A stretch of 64,000 nt of DNA from IMG/VR virus record IMGVR_UViG_3300042935_000900, positions 1 through 64,000 of that record. One strand, given 5' to 3'. Numbering within the stretch: position 1 is the first letter of the stretch; each line of letters begins with the position of its first letter. Made by a program: the position numbers and the translations under genes. The stretch comes from a virus. This document shows positions 8,929 through 15,754 of the stretch, piece after piece. The notes beneath the pieces were generated by a model. It was not told where the DNA came from and searched no databases. It saw only the letters and a list, made by a program, of their open reading frames with translations.

Positions 8929-9354
8929 ATGGAATTTCAAGAAGATTTAAAAGGCAACAGAATTAGCCCAGTTTTAAACAATGGCGTAAAGAATTTTATC
9001 ATTGATATAGATGGAACTATATGTGATGATATTCCAAACGAAGAATCATGGAGAATGGTCACTGCGCTTGAATTGCCCGGTGCAAAAGACTCTATCAACA
9101 GATGGTACGACAATGGCCACATCATTACGTTTTTTACAGCAAGAACAGAAGAGCACAGACAAGTAACTGAAACTTGGTTAAAACAACATGGCTTTGATTA
9201 TCATGCTTTGATCATGAATAAACCAAGAGGTGGTAATTATATTGTCATAGACAATCACATGTTTGTGGCAAGTCATTATCAAGGTGATTGGGATCAAGTT
9301 AAGACAGAAGTAAACAGTGCTCATTCAGAGCCATACGAGTTTAAATTTCATTGA
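8929..9354 (+). CDS. HAD-family phosphatase, sugar-biosynthesis type
   Basis: A 141-residue protein. FIIDIDGTICDD carries the DxDGT nucleophile motif of HAD phosphatases, FFTARTEEH supplies the motif II Thr, and MNKPRGGNYIVIDN supplies the motif III Lys and acidic region. Similar small HADs occur in capsule and LPS sugar clusters. It begins 2 nt after the GT25-PLOD stop, so it is in the same operon and may act on a sugar phosphate in donor synthesis. A role in nucleic-acid end repair is possible but less supported by context. Confidence 0.75.
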   Translation: MEFQEDLKGNRISPVLNNGVKNFIIDIDGTICDDIPNEESWRMVTALELPGAKDSINRWYDNGHIITFFTARTEEHRQVTETWLKQHGFDYHALIMNKPRGGNYIVIDNHMFVASHYQGDWDQVKTEVNSAHSEPYEFKFH

Positions 9355-9361
9355 TAAATAG
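9353..9361 (+). promoter_or_regulatory. Late-type promoter, 3 nt from start codon
   Basis: GATAAATAG overlaps the TGA of the phosphatase gene and is followed by ATT and then the ATG at 9365. The 3-nt spacing to the start codon recurs at four other sites and implies a leaderless transcript. Confidence 0.55.
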
Positions 9362-9364
9362 ATT

Positions 9365-9607
9365 ATGAACGATATTGACATGAAGTGTTTTATGATTAGT
9401 GTATTCATCCACCACATGGATGTTGATATGCTATTTGATTTTCTTCATGAGAGGGTGAAATCTCCACCACCTTATTGGCACAGCGAAACAAGTTGTCCGC
9501 CATCAGTTTCTGGAGGATATGTTATGGTCACTTTAAATTACAGCCAATTTGATTTGTTGAGAGGTCAAAGAAGTTGGGATTTTGGCGAGTTTGACAAAAA
9601 CAATTAA
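9365..9607 (+). CDS. Hypothetical 80-residue protein
   Basis: Unrecognised small protein starting MNDIDMKCFMISVFIHHMDVD. It has no membrane segment or clear motif; the middle is His/Pro-rich (SPPPYWHSETSCPP). The late-type promoter box sits 3 nt before its ATG, so it is likely a late gene. No function can be assigned. Confidence 0.55.
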   Translation: MNDIDMKCFMISVFIHHMDVDMLFDFLHERVKSPPPYWHSETSCPPSVSGGYVMVTLNYSQFDLLRGQRSWDFGEFDKNN

Positions 9608-9620
9608 ATTAAATTAAATT

Positions 9621-9728
9621 ATGGAAAAAGAAAGAAGCAAATACCTTTTAAACGTAGAAGGTAAAAAATTCAGAGCAAACACAATGCTAGAATTGATTTT
9701 CAAGGTTCTAAGAAAAAAACATTCTTAA
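9621..9728 (+). CDS. Small basic 35-residue protein
   Basis: Short ORF MEKERSKYLLNVEGKKF to RKKHS, 14 nt after the previous gene and before a strong terminator hairpin. It is rich in Lys/Arg. Position and clean start suggest a real minor gene, but the length makes this uncertain. Confidence 0.4.
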   Translation: MEKERSKYLLNVEGKKFRANTMLELIFKVLRKKHS

Positions 9729-9780
9729 ATAAACCTTTTCGATCCTCTGTGTATAATACACAAGATCTGATAAAAACAAA

Positions 9781-9808
9781 GCCAAGGTCTTAGATCTTGG
9801 CTTTTTTA
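9781..9808 (+). terminator. Rho-independent terminator
   Basis: Stem GCCAAGGTC / GATCTTGGC (9 bp with one G-U pair), loop TTA, followed by six T. It ends the transcript carrying 9365-9728. Confidence 0.85.
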
Positions 9809-9834
9809 TTGGACCCAACTTAAAAATTTAAAGT

Positions 9835-10578
9835 ATGTACGGTTTACAGGAATTAAAGCAAATGGTATTTGTGGACATAGAGACCACTACCCAAAAAGAA
9901 ACACTACAGGATCTTATTGATGAGAATCCTAATCTATTAGAGTATTGGCAGTATAAGTCAATGCAATGTAGAGAACAAAATCAAACTGAACTTAAAGACG
10001 TTAAAGATGACCATGAGATGTATCCTCGAATGGCAGGTCTTTATCCCGAATGGGGTCGAGTGGTTTGTATCTCTATTGGTCAGATCAAATTTGATGAGCA
10101 AGGAAATGCCAGTTCATTTGGTAAGAAAAGCTTTTATGGTGAAGATGAGAAAACTATCGTAGAAGAATTTATGACAACAGCATCTAAGATCTTTGTTAAC
10201 TATCCTAAGATGCAGTGGGTTGGTCATAACGTAAAGGGTTTTGATTTGCCATTCTTAATTAAACGAGCTGTTATTCATGGCGTAAAGATACCACCTCAAT
10301 TTTGGTTACAAAAACAAAAGCCATGGGAAAACTGCTTATTAGATACTTACGAGATCTGGAAGTTTGGAGGTTATAATTCAGCCAAATTAGGTTTGTTAAC
10401 TGAGTTGCTTAATATTCCATCACCAAAAGATCTAATGGCAGGCCCAGAAGTTAATCGTTATTTCTGGCAAGGTAGAATTGAAGAGATTAAGTCATATTGC
10501 GAAAAGGACATCGAGGCATCAGCCAATTTGATGCTAAGATTAAGTGGAATGGACCTAATCGATGAGGCCCCTTTCTAA
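9835..10578 (+). CDS. 3'-5' exonuclease related to the PolB exonuclease domain
   Basis: A 247-residue DnaQ-fold nuclease. MVFVDIETTTQ carries the ExoI DxE motif, WVGHNVKGFDLPFL the ExoII N/D motif, and YCEKDIEASANLML the ExoIII YxxxD motif. LDTYEIWKFGG and the overall length fit the stand-alone PolB-like exonuclease family (PF10108 type). Likely roles are proofreading or DNA end trimming during replication and recombination. It is flanked by terminators, so it is probably a single-gene unit; I see no promoter box directly upstream. Confidence 0.85.
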   Translation: MYGLQELKQMVFVDIETTTQKETLQDLIDENPNLLEYWQYKSMQCREQNQTELKDVKDDHEMYPRMAGLYPEWGRVVCISIGQIKFDEQGNASSFGKKSFYGEDEKTIVEEFMTTASKIFVNYPKMQWVGHNVKGFDLPFLIKRAVIHGVKIPPQFWLQKQKPWENCLLDTYEIWKFGGYNSAKLGLLTELLNIPSPKDLMAGPEVNRYFWQGRIEEIKSYCEKDIEASANLMLRLSGMDLIDEAPF

Positions 10579-10579
10579 T

Positions 10580-10589
10580 TGTTCGTAAC
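10580..10589 (+). promoter_or_regulatory. TGTTCGTAAC box
   Basis: TGTTCGTAAC immediately after the exonuclease stop, 58 nt before TATATTTG. Variants of this box occur upstream of five TATATTTAC/G promoters in the window. Confidence 0.4.
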
Positions 10590-10606
10590 TTTTTTAAAAT
10601 AATTCA

Positions 10607-10634
10607 GCCCAAATTTTTTAGTTTGGGCTTTTTT
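10607..10634 (+). terminator. Rho-independent terminator
   Basis: GCCCAAA / TTTGGGC stem with an 8-nt T-rich loop, then TTTTTT. It abuts the TATATTTG promoter directly, a layout repeated at 16186. Confidence 0.85.
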
Positions 10635-10637
10635 GTG

Positions 10638-10645
10638 TATATTTG
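10638..10645 (+). promoter_or_regulatory. Early-type promoter -7 box (TATATTTG)
   Basis: TATATTTG is a perfect match to the Bacteroidota -7 element TAnnTTTG and lies 31 nt before the ATG at 10677. It lacks the TCAA element seen at other sites; the terminator arm occupies that position. Confidence 0.6.
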
Positions 10646-10676
10646 TATAGTTAATCAATCAAATAAAAGAAAAAAT

Positions 10677-10877
10677 ATGGAATCTAAAGTAAGCATGATT
10701 ATTCAGAGTCACTTGAGCGATGCAGCTCTTGAAATGTCCTTCAATCCAGATCAAGCAGAGTTGAGGATCAACTTTGTTAAGTTCTTAGTTCACACATATC
10801 CTGACACTAATGTGAGAATCAATCCGCATCCAATCTACAAGGAATGGTATGCAGATCGATTTGGCATAGAGTCCTAA
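10677..10877 (+). CDS. Hypothetical 66-residue protein
   Basis: Starts MESKVSMIIQSHLSDA. I chose ATG 10677 because an in-frame upstream ATG at 10623 lies within the terminator arm and upstream of the promoter. It is a helical, soluble, unrecognised protein expressed from its own TATATTTG promoter, probably early. Confidence 0.6.
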   Translation: MESKVSMIIQSHLSDAALEMSFNPDQAELRINFVKFLVHTYPDTNVRINPHPIYKEWYADRFGIES

Positions 10878-10885
10878 TCACCAGG

Positions 10886-10957
10886 AGCTGCCCAGTAATT
10901 TAGTTAGATATAACTATATGTTTACTAACCAAATGAAACAAAAGTCGCTGGGCAGCT
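10886..10957 (+). other. Long-range inverted repeat, candidate structured RNA
   Basis: AGCTGCCCAG (10886-10895) is perfectly complementary to CTGGGCAGCT (10948-10957). Inside is a second imperfect stem (TTTAGTTAG with CTAACCAAA). No T-run follows, so it is not a simple terminator. Transcript status is unknown. Confidence 0.4.
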
Positions 10958-10987
10958 TAAAAATAATTGAAAATAAATTTTACCATG

Positions 10988-11010
10988 TCAAAAATAATTA
11001 GTATATTTAC
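10988..11010 (+). promoter_or_regulatory. Early-type promoter (TCAA-N10-TATATTTAC)
   Basis: TCAA at 10988, exactly 10 nt, then TATATTTAC at 11002-11010, followed by the ATG at 11030 after an A-rich leader without a Shine-Dalgarno. Confidence 0.65.
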
Positions 11011-11029
11011 ATTATAAAACAAACAAAAT

Positions 11030-11326
11030 ATGAGTTATAACGAATTTGAAAACGAGGACTTCTTTGAAGACGAACAGGACGAGATTGTCCAACTAAAAAA
11101 ACAGTCACAAATGTTAGAACAAGCTGACGCTGAAAAAGCAAGACAAGTAGAAGAAAACTATCAATTGATAAGCCGTAATGGTGTTGATTGGACAGTTTTA
11201 CCTAAAAACGAATCAGATCGATTAATTTCTACCATTAACATAATGATTGAATGGTATATAGAGAACGGAGAGCAATATGAAAAATGCTCTAAGCTTAATA
11301 CAATTATTAAGCAACTACAAAATTAA
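11030..11326 (+). CDS. Acidic small protein with C-terminal YEKC motif (paralogue 1)
   Basis: A 98-residue protein. The N-terminal 25 residues are strongly acidic (NEFENEDFFEDEQDE) and are followed by a coiled-coil-like segment. The last ~30 residues (MIEWYIENGEQYEKCSKLNT) match the C-termini of the proteins at 12931 and 13454, with the shared pattern I..(L/M)I..(Y/F)E....YEKC..L. The pattern resembles a UVR-type helical hairpin. It has its own early-type promoter and a terminator. Function unknown; the repeated motif suggests a protein-binding helix pair. Confidence 0.65.
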   Translation: MSYNEFENEDFFEDEQDEIVQLKKQSQMLEQADAEKARQVEENYQLISRNGVDWTVLPKNESDRLISTINIMIEWYIENGEQYEKCSKLNTIIKQLQN

Positions 11327-11348
11327 GCGTATCATCACTTATTTAACT

Positions 11349-11372
11349 AAGCCCTTTTGCGAGGGCTTTTTT
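11349..11372 (+). terminator. Rho-independent terminator
   Basis: AAGCCCT / AGGGCTT stem with a 6-nt loop, followed by a T-run. It ends the 11030 transcript just before a late-type promoter. Confidence 0.85.
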
Positions 11373-11375
11373 AGT

Positions 11376-11384
11376 GATATATAG
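11376..11384 (+). promoter_or_regulatory. Late-type promoter, 3 nt from start codon
   Basis: GATATATAG, then TGT, then ATG at 11388. It lies directly after a terminator, so the leader-bearing acetyltransferase is transcribed separately from its early neighbours. Confidence 0.7.
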
Positions 11385-11387
11385 TGT

Positions 11388-11969
11388 ATGAAATATCTAA
11401 AATCACTAAATGAATCTGGTATGATATTTTACCCAGGTTCTAAAATTGCAAAAGTACAGGGATATGTCGATGGCAAAAAAGCTAAATTAGACTATATCAA
11501 TGTAAAACCATCTCAAAGAAAAGAAGGCGTAGGTCGTGCTGAAGTTGAAAAATTTGAAGCATGGGCAAAAAGTGTAGGTGCTGAATATGTGGAGATTGAT
11601 GTTTTTAAAACTTCACAAGAATTCTGGAAGAAAATGGGTTATGAGATCGATAAAGATTTTCCTGTCATTGGTGGATACAAACAAGATTACAAAGATGGTC
11701 ACAAAGTTTTAGAGGATTGGGCCTCTGAGAATCCAGAACTTGATAGGATCAGATATTTCAAAGGATCTGTTGATGATATGCACACTTGGATGAAGAAGAA
11801 ATTAAAGGAACAAGGCATGGAACCTGAAACAAATCCTTATCGTGATGTAGAAATGGTTAACGGACCACAACAAGGTCAAAAAGACAAATCATTACCTTAC
11901 CAGGATTTTCAAAACGGGGAATCTGACTTAGTAAAGAATAGACACAATGGAAAAACAACAAACAATTGA
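11388..11969 (+). CDS. GNAT-like acetyltransferase with putative capsid-targeting leader
   Basis: A 193-residue protein. The N-terminus MKYLKSLNESG resembles a short capsid-targeting leader ending in LNE. Residues ~35-85 carry GNAT features: INVKPSQRKEGVGRAEVEKFEAW is the acetyl-CoA pyrophosphate loop (Q/RxxGxG/A type), followed by YVEIDVF and FWKKMGYEI. The C-terminal ~100 residues are unassigned and charged. A late-type promoter box lies 3 nt before the ATG. I infer that it is made late, possibly packaged in the head and delivered to modify a host target at the next infection. The acetyltransferase call is firmer than the packaging inference. Confidence 0.75.
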   Translation: MKYLKSLNESGMIFYPGSKIAKVQGYVDGKKAKLDYINVKPSQRKEGVGRAEVEKFEAWAKSVGAEYVEIDVFKTSQEFWKKMGYEIDKDFPVIGGYKQDYKDGHKVLEDWASENPELDRIRYFKGSVDDMHTWMKKKLKEQGMEPETNPYRDVEMVNGPQQGQKDKSLPYQDFQNGESDLVKNRHNGKTTNN

Positions 11970-12135
11970 GCTAATTAAAGTTTTAACTAGAATCGCTATT
12001 GCACTAGAAAAAACTGAACCTATTGACAAGAAAAAGATTGCTGATGAGAAAAAAATCATGGATCTTGAAGAAAAGCTTAAACGATTACAAATCGCTCAAC
12101 TAATTAAAGAACACAGGACTGACCCAACTATCTAA
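11947..12135 (+). CDS. Small coiled-coil protein
   Basis: A 62-residue protein overlapping the acetyltransferase by 23 nt in another frame. Residues 25-55 are a charged heptad-like helix ([20 protein letters not shown]). It is positioned between the acetyltransferase and the DnaJ-like gene. Function unknown. Confidence 0.55.
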   Translation: MEKQQTIELIKVLTRIAIALEKTEPIDKKKIADEKKIMDLEEKLKRLQIAQLIKEHRTDPTI

Positions 12136-12137
12136 GC

Positions 12138-12944
12138 ATGACTTATTATGATGTATTAGGTGTTAGTGAAGCTGCTACTCAAGATGACATTAAAAAGGCT
12201 TATAGAAAATTAGCCATTCAACATCATCCTGATAAAACTGGCGGAGAAGATACTAAGTTTAAAGAAATTGCTCAAGCTTATGAAACATTAGGCAACGAGC
12301 AAAGTCGACAAGCTTACGATCACAAACGTCGAGATCCATTCTCTGATCCAAACTTTTTTAATAACATGAACAATGGCGATAATCTTGCCGATATGTTCAA
12401 TCAAATGTTTGGTGGTGGCCGAAGAAATCCAAACTCCAAAGGACCTGATGTTAGAGTTCAATTAATGTTAACATTTGAAGAGAGTTTCTTTGGGTGCAGT
12501 AAGATCTTAGATCTAGGTGCAGGTGAATTTACAGTTAATATACCAAGAGGAGTTGTTACTAATACAAATTTAAAGGTCCATGGCCAAGGCCAAAATAATC
12601 CTTATAATCATAATGCTAGTCGTGGAGATGCAATCATTGTTATTCATGTACAACAAAACGACAAGTTCGTAGTAAATGGAATAGATATATGGATTGACAT
12701 TAATATAAATTGGTGGGATATTCAATTAGGATGTGATGCAATAATTGAACACCCTGAAGGTAAAATGAATATTAAGATTCCCGAAGGAACAAAACCCGGC
12801 AAAATATTAAGAGTTAAAGATAAGGGTATGCATGTTGCGAATGGAATGATAGGTGCTTTAATGTGTAAAATCAACGCGATATATCCTGAACTAAATCAAG
12901 AACAATACGAATTAATAAAAAAGATAAAAGATGTTGCTATTTAA
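12138..12944 (+). CDS. DnaJ-like co-chaperone (CbpA type, no zinc finger)
   Basis: A 268-residue protein. Residues 1-70 form a J domain ([16 protein letters not shown] at 30-32, [16 protein letters not shown]), followed by a short Gly/Asn-rich linker. The C-terminal peptide-binding domains are recognisable ([35 protein letters not shown]). The CxxCxGxG zinc repeats of true DnaJ are absent, so it resembles CbpA. It would stimulate host DnaK, perhaps for virion assembly or replication. It overlaps the next gene by 14 nt. Confidence 0.9.
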   Translation: MTYYDVLGVSEAATQDDIKKAYRKLAIQHHPDKTGGEDTKFKEIAQAYETLGNEQSRQAYDHKRRDPFSDPNFFNNMNNGDNLADMFNQMFGGGRRNPNSKGPDVRVQLMLTFEESFFGCSKILDLGAGEFTVNIPRGVVTNTNLKVHGQGQNNPYNHNASRGDAIIVIHVQQNDKFVVNGIDIWIDININWWDIQLGCDAIIEHPEGKMNIKIPEGTKPGKILRVKDKGMHVANGMIGALMCKINAIYPELNQEQYELIKKIKDVAI

Positions 12945-13182
12945 TATCGAAGACGAAAACAATTCTCATAAAGATTTGCGTAGCTTTGTTGAAGCCAAGG
13001 TACTTGACATGATGTATATTGGTATTGTAAGCGGTAATGGCATTAAGCCTGATGCAAATCCAAATGATATTATGCAAAGTATTGATTTGCTAATCAAAAA
13101 ATTTGAATCTCAAGAAGCTTATGAGAAATGTAATGAGCTTAAAAAAGTAAAACAAAAATACGAAGAACATGCTACATATTAA
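12931..13182 (+). CDS. Small protein with YEKC motif (paralogue 2)
   Basis: An 83-residue protein ending [20 protein letters not shown], the same C-terminal motif as the proteins at 11030 and 13454. Its start overlaps the DnaJ-like gene and its end overlaps bS21, so all three are probably translated in a coupled way. It is soluble and helical; no known function. Confidence 0.65.
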   Translation: MLLFNIEDENNSHKDLRSFVEAKVLDMMYIGIVSGNGIKPDANPNDIMQSIDLLIKKFESQEAYEKCNELKKVKQKYEEHATY

Positions 13183-13360
13183 AGTAGAAAATAATAACAT
13201 AGAAAAAGCTCTTAAGGAATACAAACGAAAGGTTTTTAAAGTTAAGCAAATTCAAGATCTGAGAGAAAGACAAGAATTCGTTAAACCATCTGTTAAAAAT
13301 AGATCTAAAGTTATTAAGGCCAAATACATTCAAAAGTTAAGAGATCAAGAAGAATTTTAA
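13169..13360 (+). CDS. rpsU: Phage-encoded ribosomal protein bS21, Bacteroidota type
   Basis: A 63-residue basic protein. [24 protein letters not shown] matches the bS21 start (IxVxxNExxExALxRFKR), and RQEFVKPSVKNR followed by KAKYIQKLRDQEEF matches the C-terminal tail characteristic of Bacteroidota bS21. In that phylum bS21 helps bS6/bS18 sequester the anti-Shine-Dalgarno end of 16S rRNA. Virus-encoded bS21 is known from aquatic phage genomes. It could replace host bS21 in 30S subunits and bias initiation toward phage mRNAs. A terminator follows 8 nt after the stop. The tail is my main evidence for the host phylum. Confidence 0.85.
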   Translation: MLHIKVENNNIEKALKEYKRKVFKVKQIQDLRERQEFVKPSVKNRSKVIKAKYIQKLRDQEEF

Positions 13361-13367
13361 AAAAGTG

Positions 13368-13392
13368 AAAACCGCATAAAGCGGTTTTTTTA
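13368..13392 (+). terminator. Rho-independent terminator
   Basis: AAAACCGC / GCGGTTTT stem (8 bp) with loop ATAAA and a T-run. It ends the DnaJ-like/bS21 operon. Confidence 0.88.
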
Positions 13393-13428
13393 TTTTCCAT
13401 AAAATGCAACACCCGGTAACTAGTCAGC

Positions 13429-13437
13429 AATATATAC
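13429..13437 (+). promoter_or_regulatory. Possible late-type promoter
   Basis: AATATATAC, a one-base variant of GATATATA, 16 nt before the ATG at 13454 in the gap after a terminator. Confidence 0.4.
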
Positions 13438-13453
13438 ACCATAATAGTACACG

Positions 13454-13747
13454 ATGAAACTATATTTAAAAACAGGAAGAACGAAGGTGGAAAACTTTAC
13501 TCCAAAAGATGACAGAGACGCAATGCTGCGTGCATCTTATTACATTATTACGAAAAACTTTACAAAGACAATCAATCGTTTTGTTGTATTTCAAGACGGT
13601 AAACAAATAGTGCAAATCCCGCACGGAATCGGCCAACGCAGCCGCTATATCGACATGCTTATTAAATATTTCGAAGACTTAGAAGAATACGAAAAATGTT
13701 CTAAACTAGCAAAACTTCGAGCTGAAGTAATTGAGTTCGGAGATTAA
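13454..13747 (+). CDS. Small protein with YEKC motif (paralogue 3)
   Basis: A 97-residue protein. The N-terminal ~55 residues are basic and beta-like (MKLYLKTGRTKVENF then RFVVFQDGKQIV). The C-terminus IDMLIKYFEDLEEYEKCSKL matches the proteins at 11030 and 12931, so the motif is attached to different N-terminal parts. It lies just before PhoH. Function unknown. Confidence 0.65.
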   Translation: MKLYLKTGRTKVENFTPKDDRDAMLRASYYIITKNFTKTINRFVVFQDGKQIVQIPHGIGQRSRYIDMLIKYFEDLEEYEKCSKLAKLRAEVIEFGD

Positions 13748-13765
13748 AATTAAACAAACAAATAT

Positions 13766-14470
13766 ATGAACGGAAACCAGAAGAAAAGCCCTAGGGCTGC
13801 AAGATCACAAGAACAAGCAAATGAATCAATGAAAACCGTCTCACTTAGACAAAACCAAAAGAAGTATTTAGATACTATTTTAGAAAATGATATAACGTTC
13901 TGTTATGGTCCAGCTGGAACCTCAAAAACTTTTACGGCATGTTACGCTGCATTAGAATTATTAAAGAAAAAAGAAATTAAAAGAATTATATTATGTAAGC
14001 CTATTCAAGAGGCTGGTGAAAAATTAGGTTTTTTACCAGGAACTGTTGATGAAAAGGTTGAACCATACTTAAAATCATATAGATCTAGTTTTGAGAAGAT
14101 TGTTGGCTTCTCTGCATCTTATAATATGTTTGGTAGTAAATTAATAGAATTTCAACCATTAGCATATATGAGAGGCGATACATTTGATGATGCCTTAATG
14201 ATTCTAGACGAAGCTCAAAATGCAGACTTTAAACAATTAATGCTTTTTGTAACTCGTATGGGTCAAAACTCAAAAGTAATTGTTGCAGGTGATGTTAGTC
14301 AATACGATATTGCCAAAAACAAAGTAGCTTTACCAGCATTTATGAAATTAATGACTGGAGTTAAAGGTGTTGGTACTCACGTCTTCGGAGAGACTGACAT
14401 TGTTAGAGCTAAAATCCTTCAGGAAATCGTACACAGATACGAAAAATGGAAGGACGAGAACGAGAAATGA
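13766..14470 (+). CDS. phoH: PhoH-like P-loop ATPase
   Basis: A 234-residue protein. GPAGTSKT (residues 48-55) is the Walker A motif, GEKLGFLPGTVDEKVEPYL is the PhoH family signature, and LMILDEAQNA is Walker B. PhoH proteins are frequent in T4-like and marine phages and are thought to be RNA-associated ATPases/helicases; their role in phages is unsettled. Here it sits with bS21 and RNase HII, consistent with an RNA-related function. Confidence 0.92.
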   Translation: MNGNQKKSPRAARSQEQANESMKTVSLRQNQKKYLDTILENDITFCYGPAGTSKTFTACYAALELLKKKEIKRIILCKPIQEAGEKLGFLPGTVDEKVEPYLKSYRSSFEKIVGFSASYNMFGSKLIEFQPLAYMRGDTFDDALMILDEAQNADFKQLMLFVTRMGQNSKVIVAGDVSQYDIAKNKVALPAFMKLMTGVKGVGTHVFGETDIVRAKILQEIVHRYEKWKDENEK

Positions 14471-14500
14471 AACTAGGGTGTTTGTTTGTGTATAAGATAC

Positions 14501-15121
14501 ATGACACAGATACTATTAAAAGGATTTTATAATGACAACGGCGTCGAAGTCGGTGTTGACGAGGCTGGACGGGGAGCTTTAGCTGGACCTGTAACTGTTG
14601 CGGCATGTATTATGCCCCATGGTTTTCAGCATCCTTTGATAAAAGACTCAAAGATTTTATCAGAAGGAAATCGAGCTAAAGCTCGTCAAATAGTCCTAGA
14701 TAATGCTATAGCATGGTCTGTTGTACATATTCCTGTAGAAAAGATCGAAGAGATTAATATCTTAAATGCAACTATGTTAGGTATGCAGCAATCTCTACAA
14801 GAAACTCACAAGAAAGTTAGCTTTGATTTTATCTTAATTGATGGAGATCAATTTCACGGATTTCATGGAATTCCATTTGTGACTGTCGTTGGTGGTGATA
14901 ACAAATACACTTCAATTGCAGCAGCATCTATTCTAGCTAAAACTTTTAGAGATGATTGGATGAAAGAACATGCCGAAGGAAACGAAGCTTATGGATGGGG
15001 ATCAAACAAGGGTTATGGTACAAAACAACACAGAGATGCTATTGAACAAATAGGTCCTTCAGAACACCACAGACCAAGTTTTATCAGTCACATGTTGACT
15101 AAAACGGCTTCATTATTTTGA
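14501..15121 (+). CDS. rnhB: Ribonuclease HII
   Basis: A 206-residue protein. GVDEAGRGALAGP (D20, E21) is the RNase HII catalytic motif, FILIDGDQF supplies another acidic residue, and AAASILAKTFRDDWM is the conserved C-terminal motif. It removes ribonucleotides or RNA primers from DNA hybrids during phage replication. I prefer the ATG at 14501; a TTG five codons upstream is possible. Length is typical of the family. Confidence 0.93.
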   Translation: MTQILLKGFYNDNGVEVGVDEAGRGALAGPVTVAACIMPHGFQHPLIKDSKILSEGNRAKARQIVLDNAIAWSVVHIPVEKIEEINILNATMLGMQQSLQETHKKVSFDFILIDGDQFHGFHGIPFVTVVGGDNKYTSIAAASILAKTFRDDWMKEHAEGNEAYGWGSNKGYGTKQHRDAIEQIGPSEHHRPSFISHMLTKTASLF

Positions 15122-15462
15122 GAAATCTAATCACAGGTATTTTATTATTCTTTTTTGGTCAGTCACTTGTTTGGCTTCAGACTAATGGGCAATTTGTATG
15201 GCCTGTGATTAAAAAGAATCCATGGTTAGTTTCTATTCTTGGAGGCACAATCATATCTTTTACATTTATTAATGCCACCAAATATCTTTTTGAATACTAT
15301 GATGGTCAACTTTGGCCAGGAAGATTCATAGGATTTGCAACAGGTATCTTAGCCTTTTCAATTCTTACATACTTTATTATGAATGAAGGTATGAATGCTA
15401 AGACTATGGTTTCATTAAGCTTATCAGTTGCTTTAATACTAGTCCAATTATTTTGGAAATAA
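15118..15462 (+). CDS. Four-helix membrane protein, TTG start
   Basis: A 114-residue hydrophobic protein with about four membrane segments (LITGILLFFFGQSLVWL; LVSILGGTIISFTFI; FIGFATGILAFSILTYFI; MVSLSLSVALILVQLF). No ATG occurs before residue ~88, so the TTG at 15118 overlapping the RNase HII stop (TTGA) is the likely start. Function unknown; inner-membrane location is inferred. Confidence 0.65.
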   Translation: MRNLITGILLFFFGQSLVWLQTNGQFVWPVIKKNPWLVSILGGTIISFTFINATKYLFEYYDGQLWPGRFIGFATGILAFSILTYFIMNEGMNAKTMVSLSLSVALILVQLFWK

Positions 15463-15463
15463 T

Positions 15464-15473
15464 TGTTCGCAAC
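15464..15473 (+). promoter_or_regulatory. TGTTCGCAAC box
   Basis: TGTTCGCAAC followed by TTTATTTT, exactly 38 nt upstream of TATATTTAC at 15502. The same spacing occurs at 17932 and 18343. Candidate activator or repressor site, or an upstream promoter element. Confidence 0.5.
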
Positions 15474-15487
15474 TTTATTTTTTAGTA

Positions 15488-15510
15488 TCAAATAAATCAC
15501 TTATATTTAC
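15488..15510 (+). promoter_or_regulatory. Early-type promoter (TCAA-N10-TATATTTAC)
   Basis: TCAA at 15488-15491, 10 nt, then TATATTTAC at 15502-15510. The ATG follows at 15528. Confidence 0.65.
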
Positions 15511-15527
15511 ATTATAATAAAAACAAC

Positions 15528-15752
15528 ATGAATAACACGACACAATTTTTAGGATTATTTTTCGGTAGTATTGCTTTAGTAGCCTTAGCTGCCGTTATTT
15601 TAGCATGGCCTACTCAATTACTATGGAATGGATGTTTAGTTCCAGCAGTTGACGGAATACATGAAATCGGTTTCTGGCAAGCTTTAGGAATTAACTTCTT
15701 ATTTAGCATGCTTTTTAAATCAACAACAAAAGCAACTTCTAATAAATCATAA
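15528..15752 (+). CDS. Small membrane protein
   Basis: A 74-residue protein with two likely membrane helices (FLGLFFGSIALVALAAVILA and IGFWQALGINFLFSMLF) and a basic, polar C-terminus. It is expressed from its own early-type promoter, ahead of the receiver-domain gene. Function unknown. Confidence 0.65.
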   Translation: MNNTTQFLGLFFGSIALVALAAVILAWPTQLLWNGCLVPAVDGIHEIGFWQALGINFLFSMLFKSTTKATSNKS

Positions 15753-15754
15753 TT

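Noticed and set aside
10623-10676. N-terminal extension of the 10677 gene
   Set aside because: The upstream ATG is inside a terminator arm and before the promoter box.
10886-10957. tRNA gene
   Set aside because: About 72 nt with paired ends, but no T-arm motif, no GC-rich D stem and no plausible anticodon arm.
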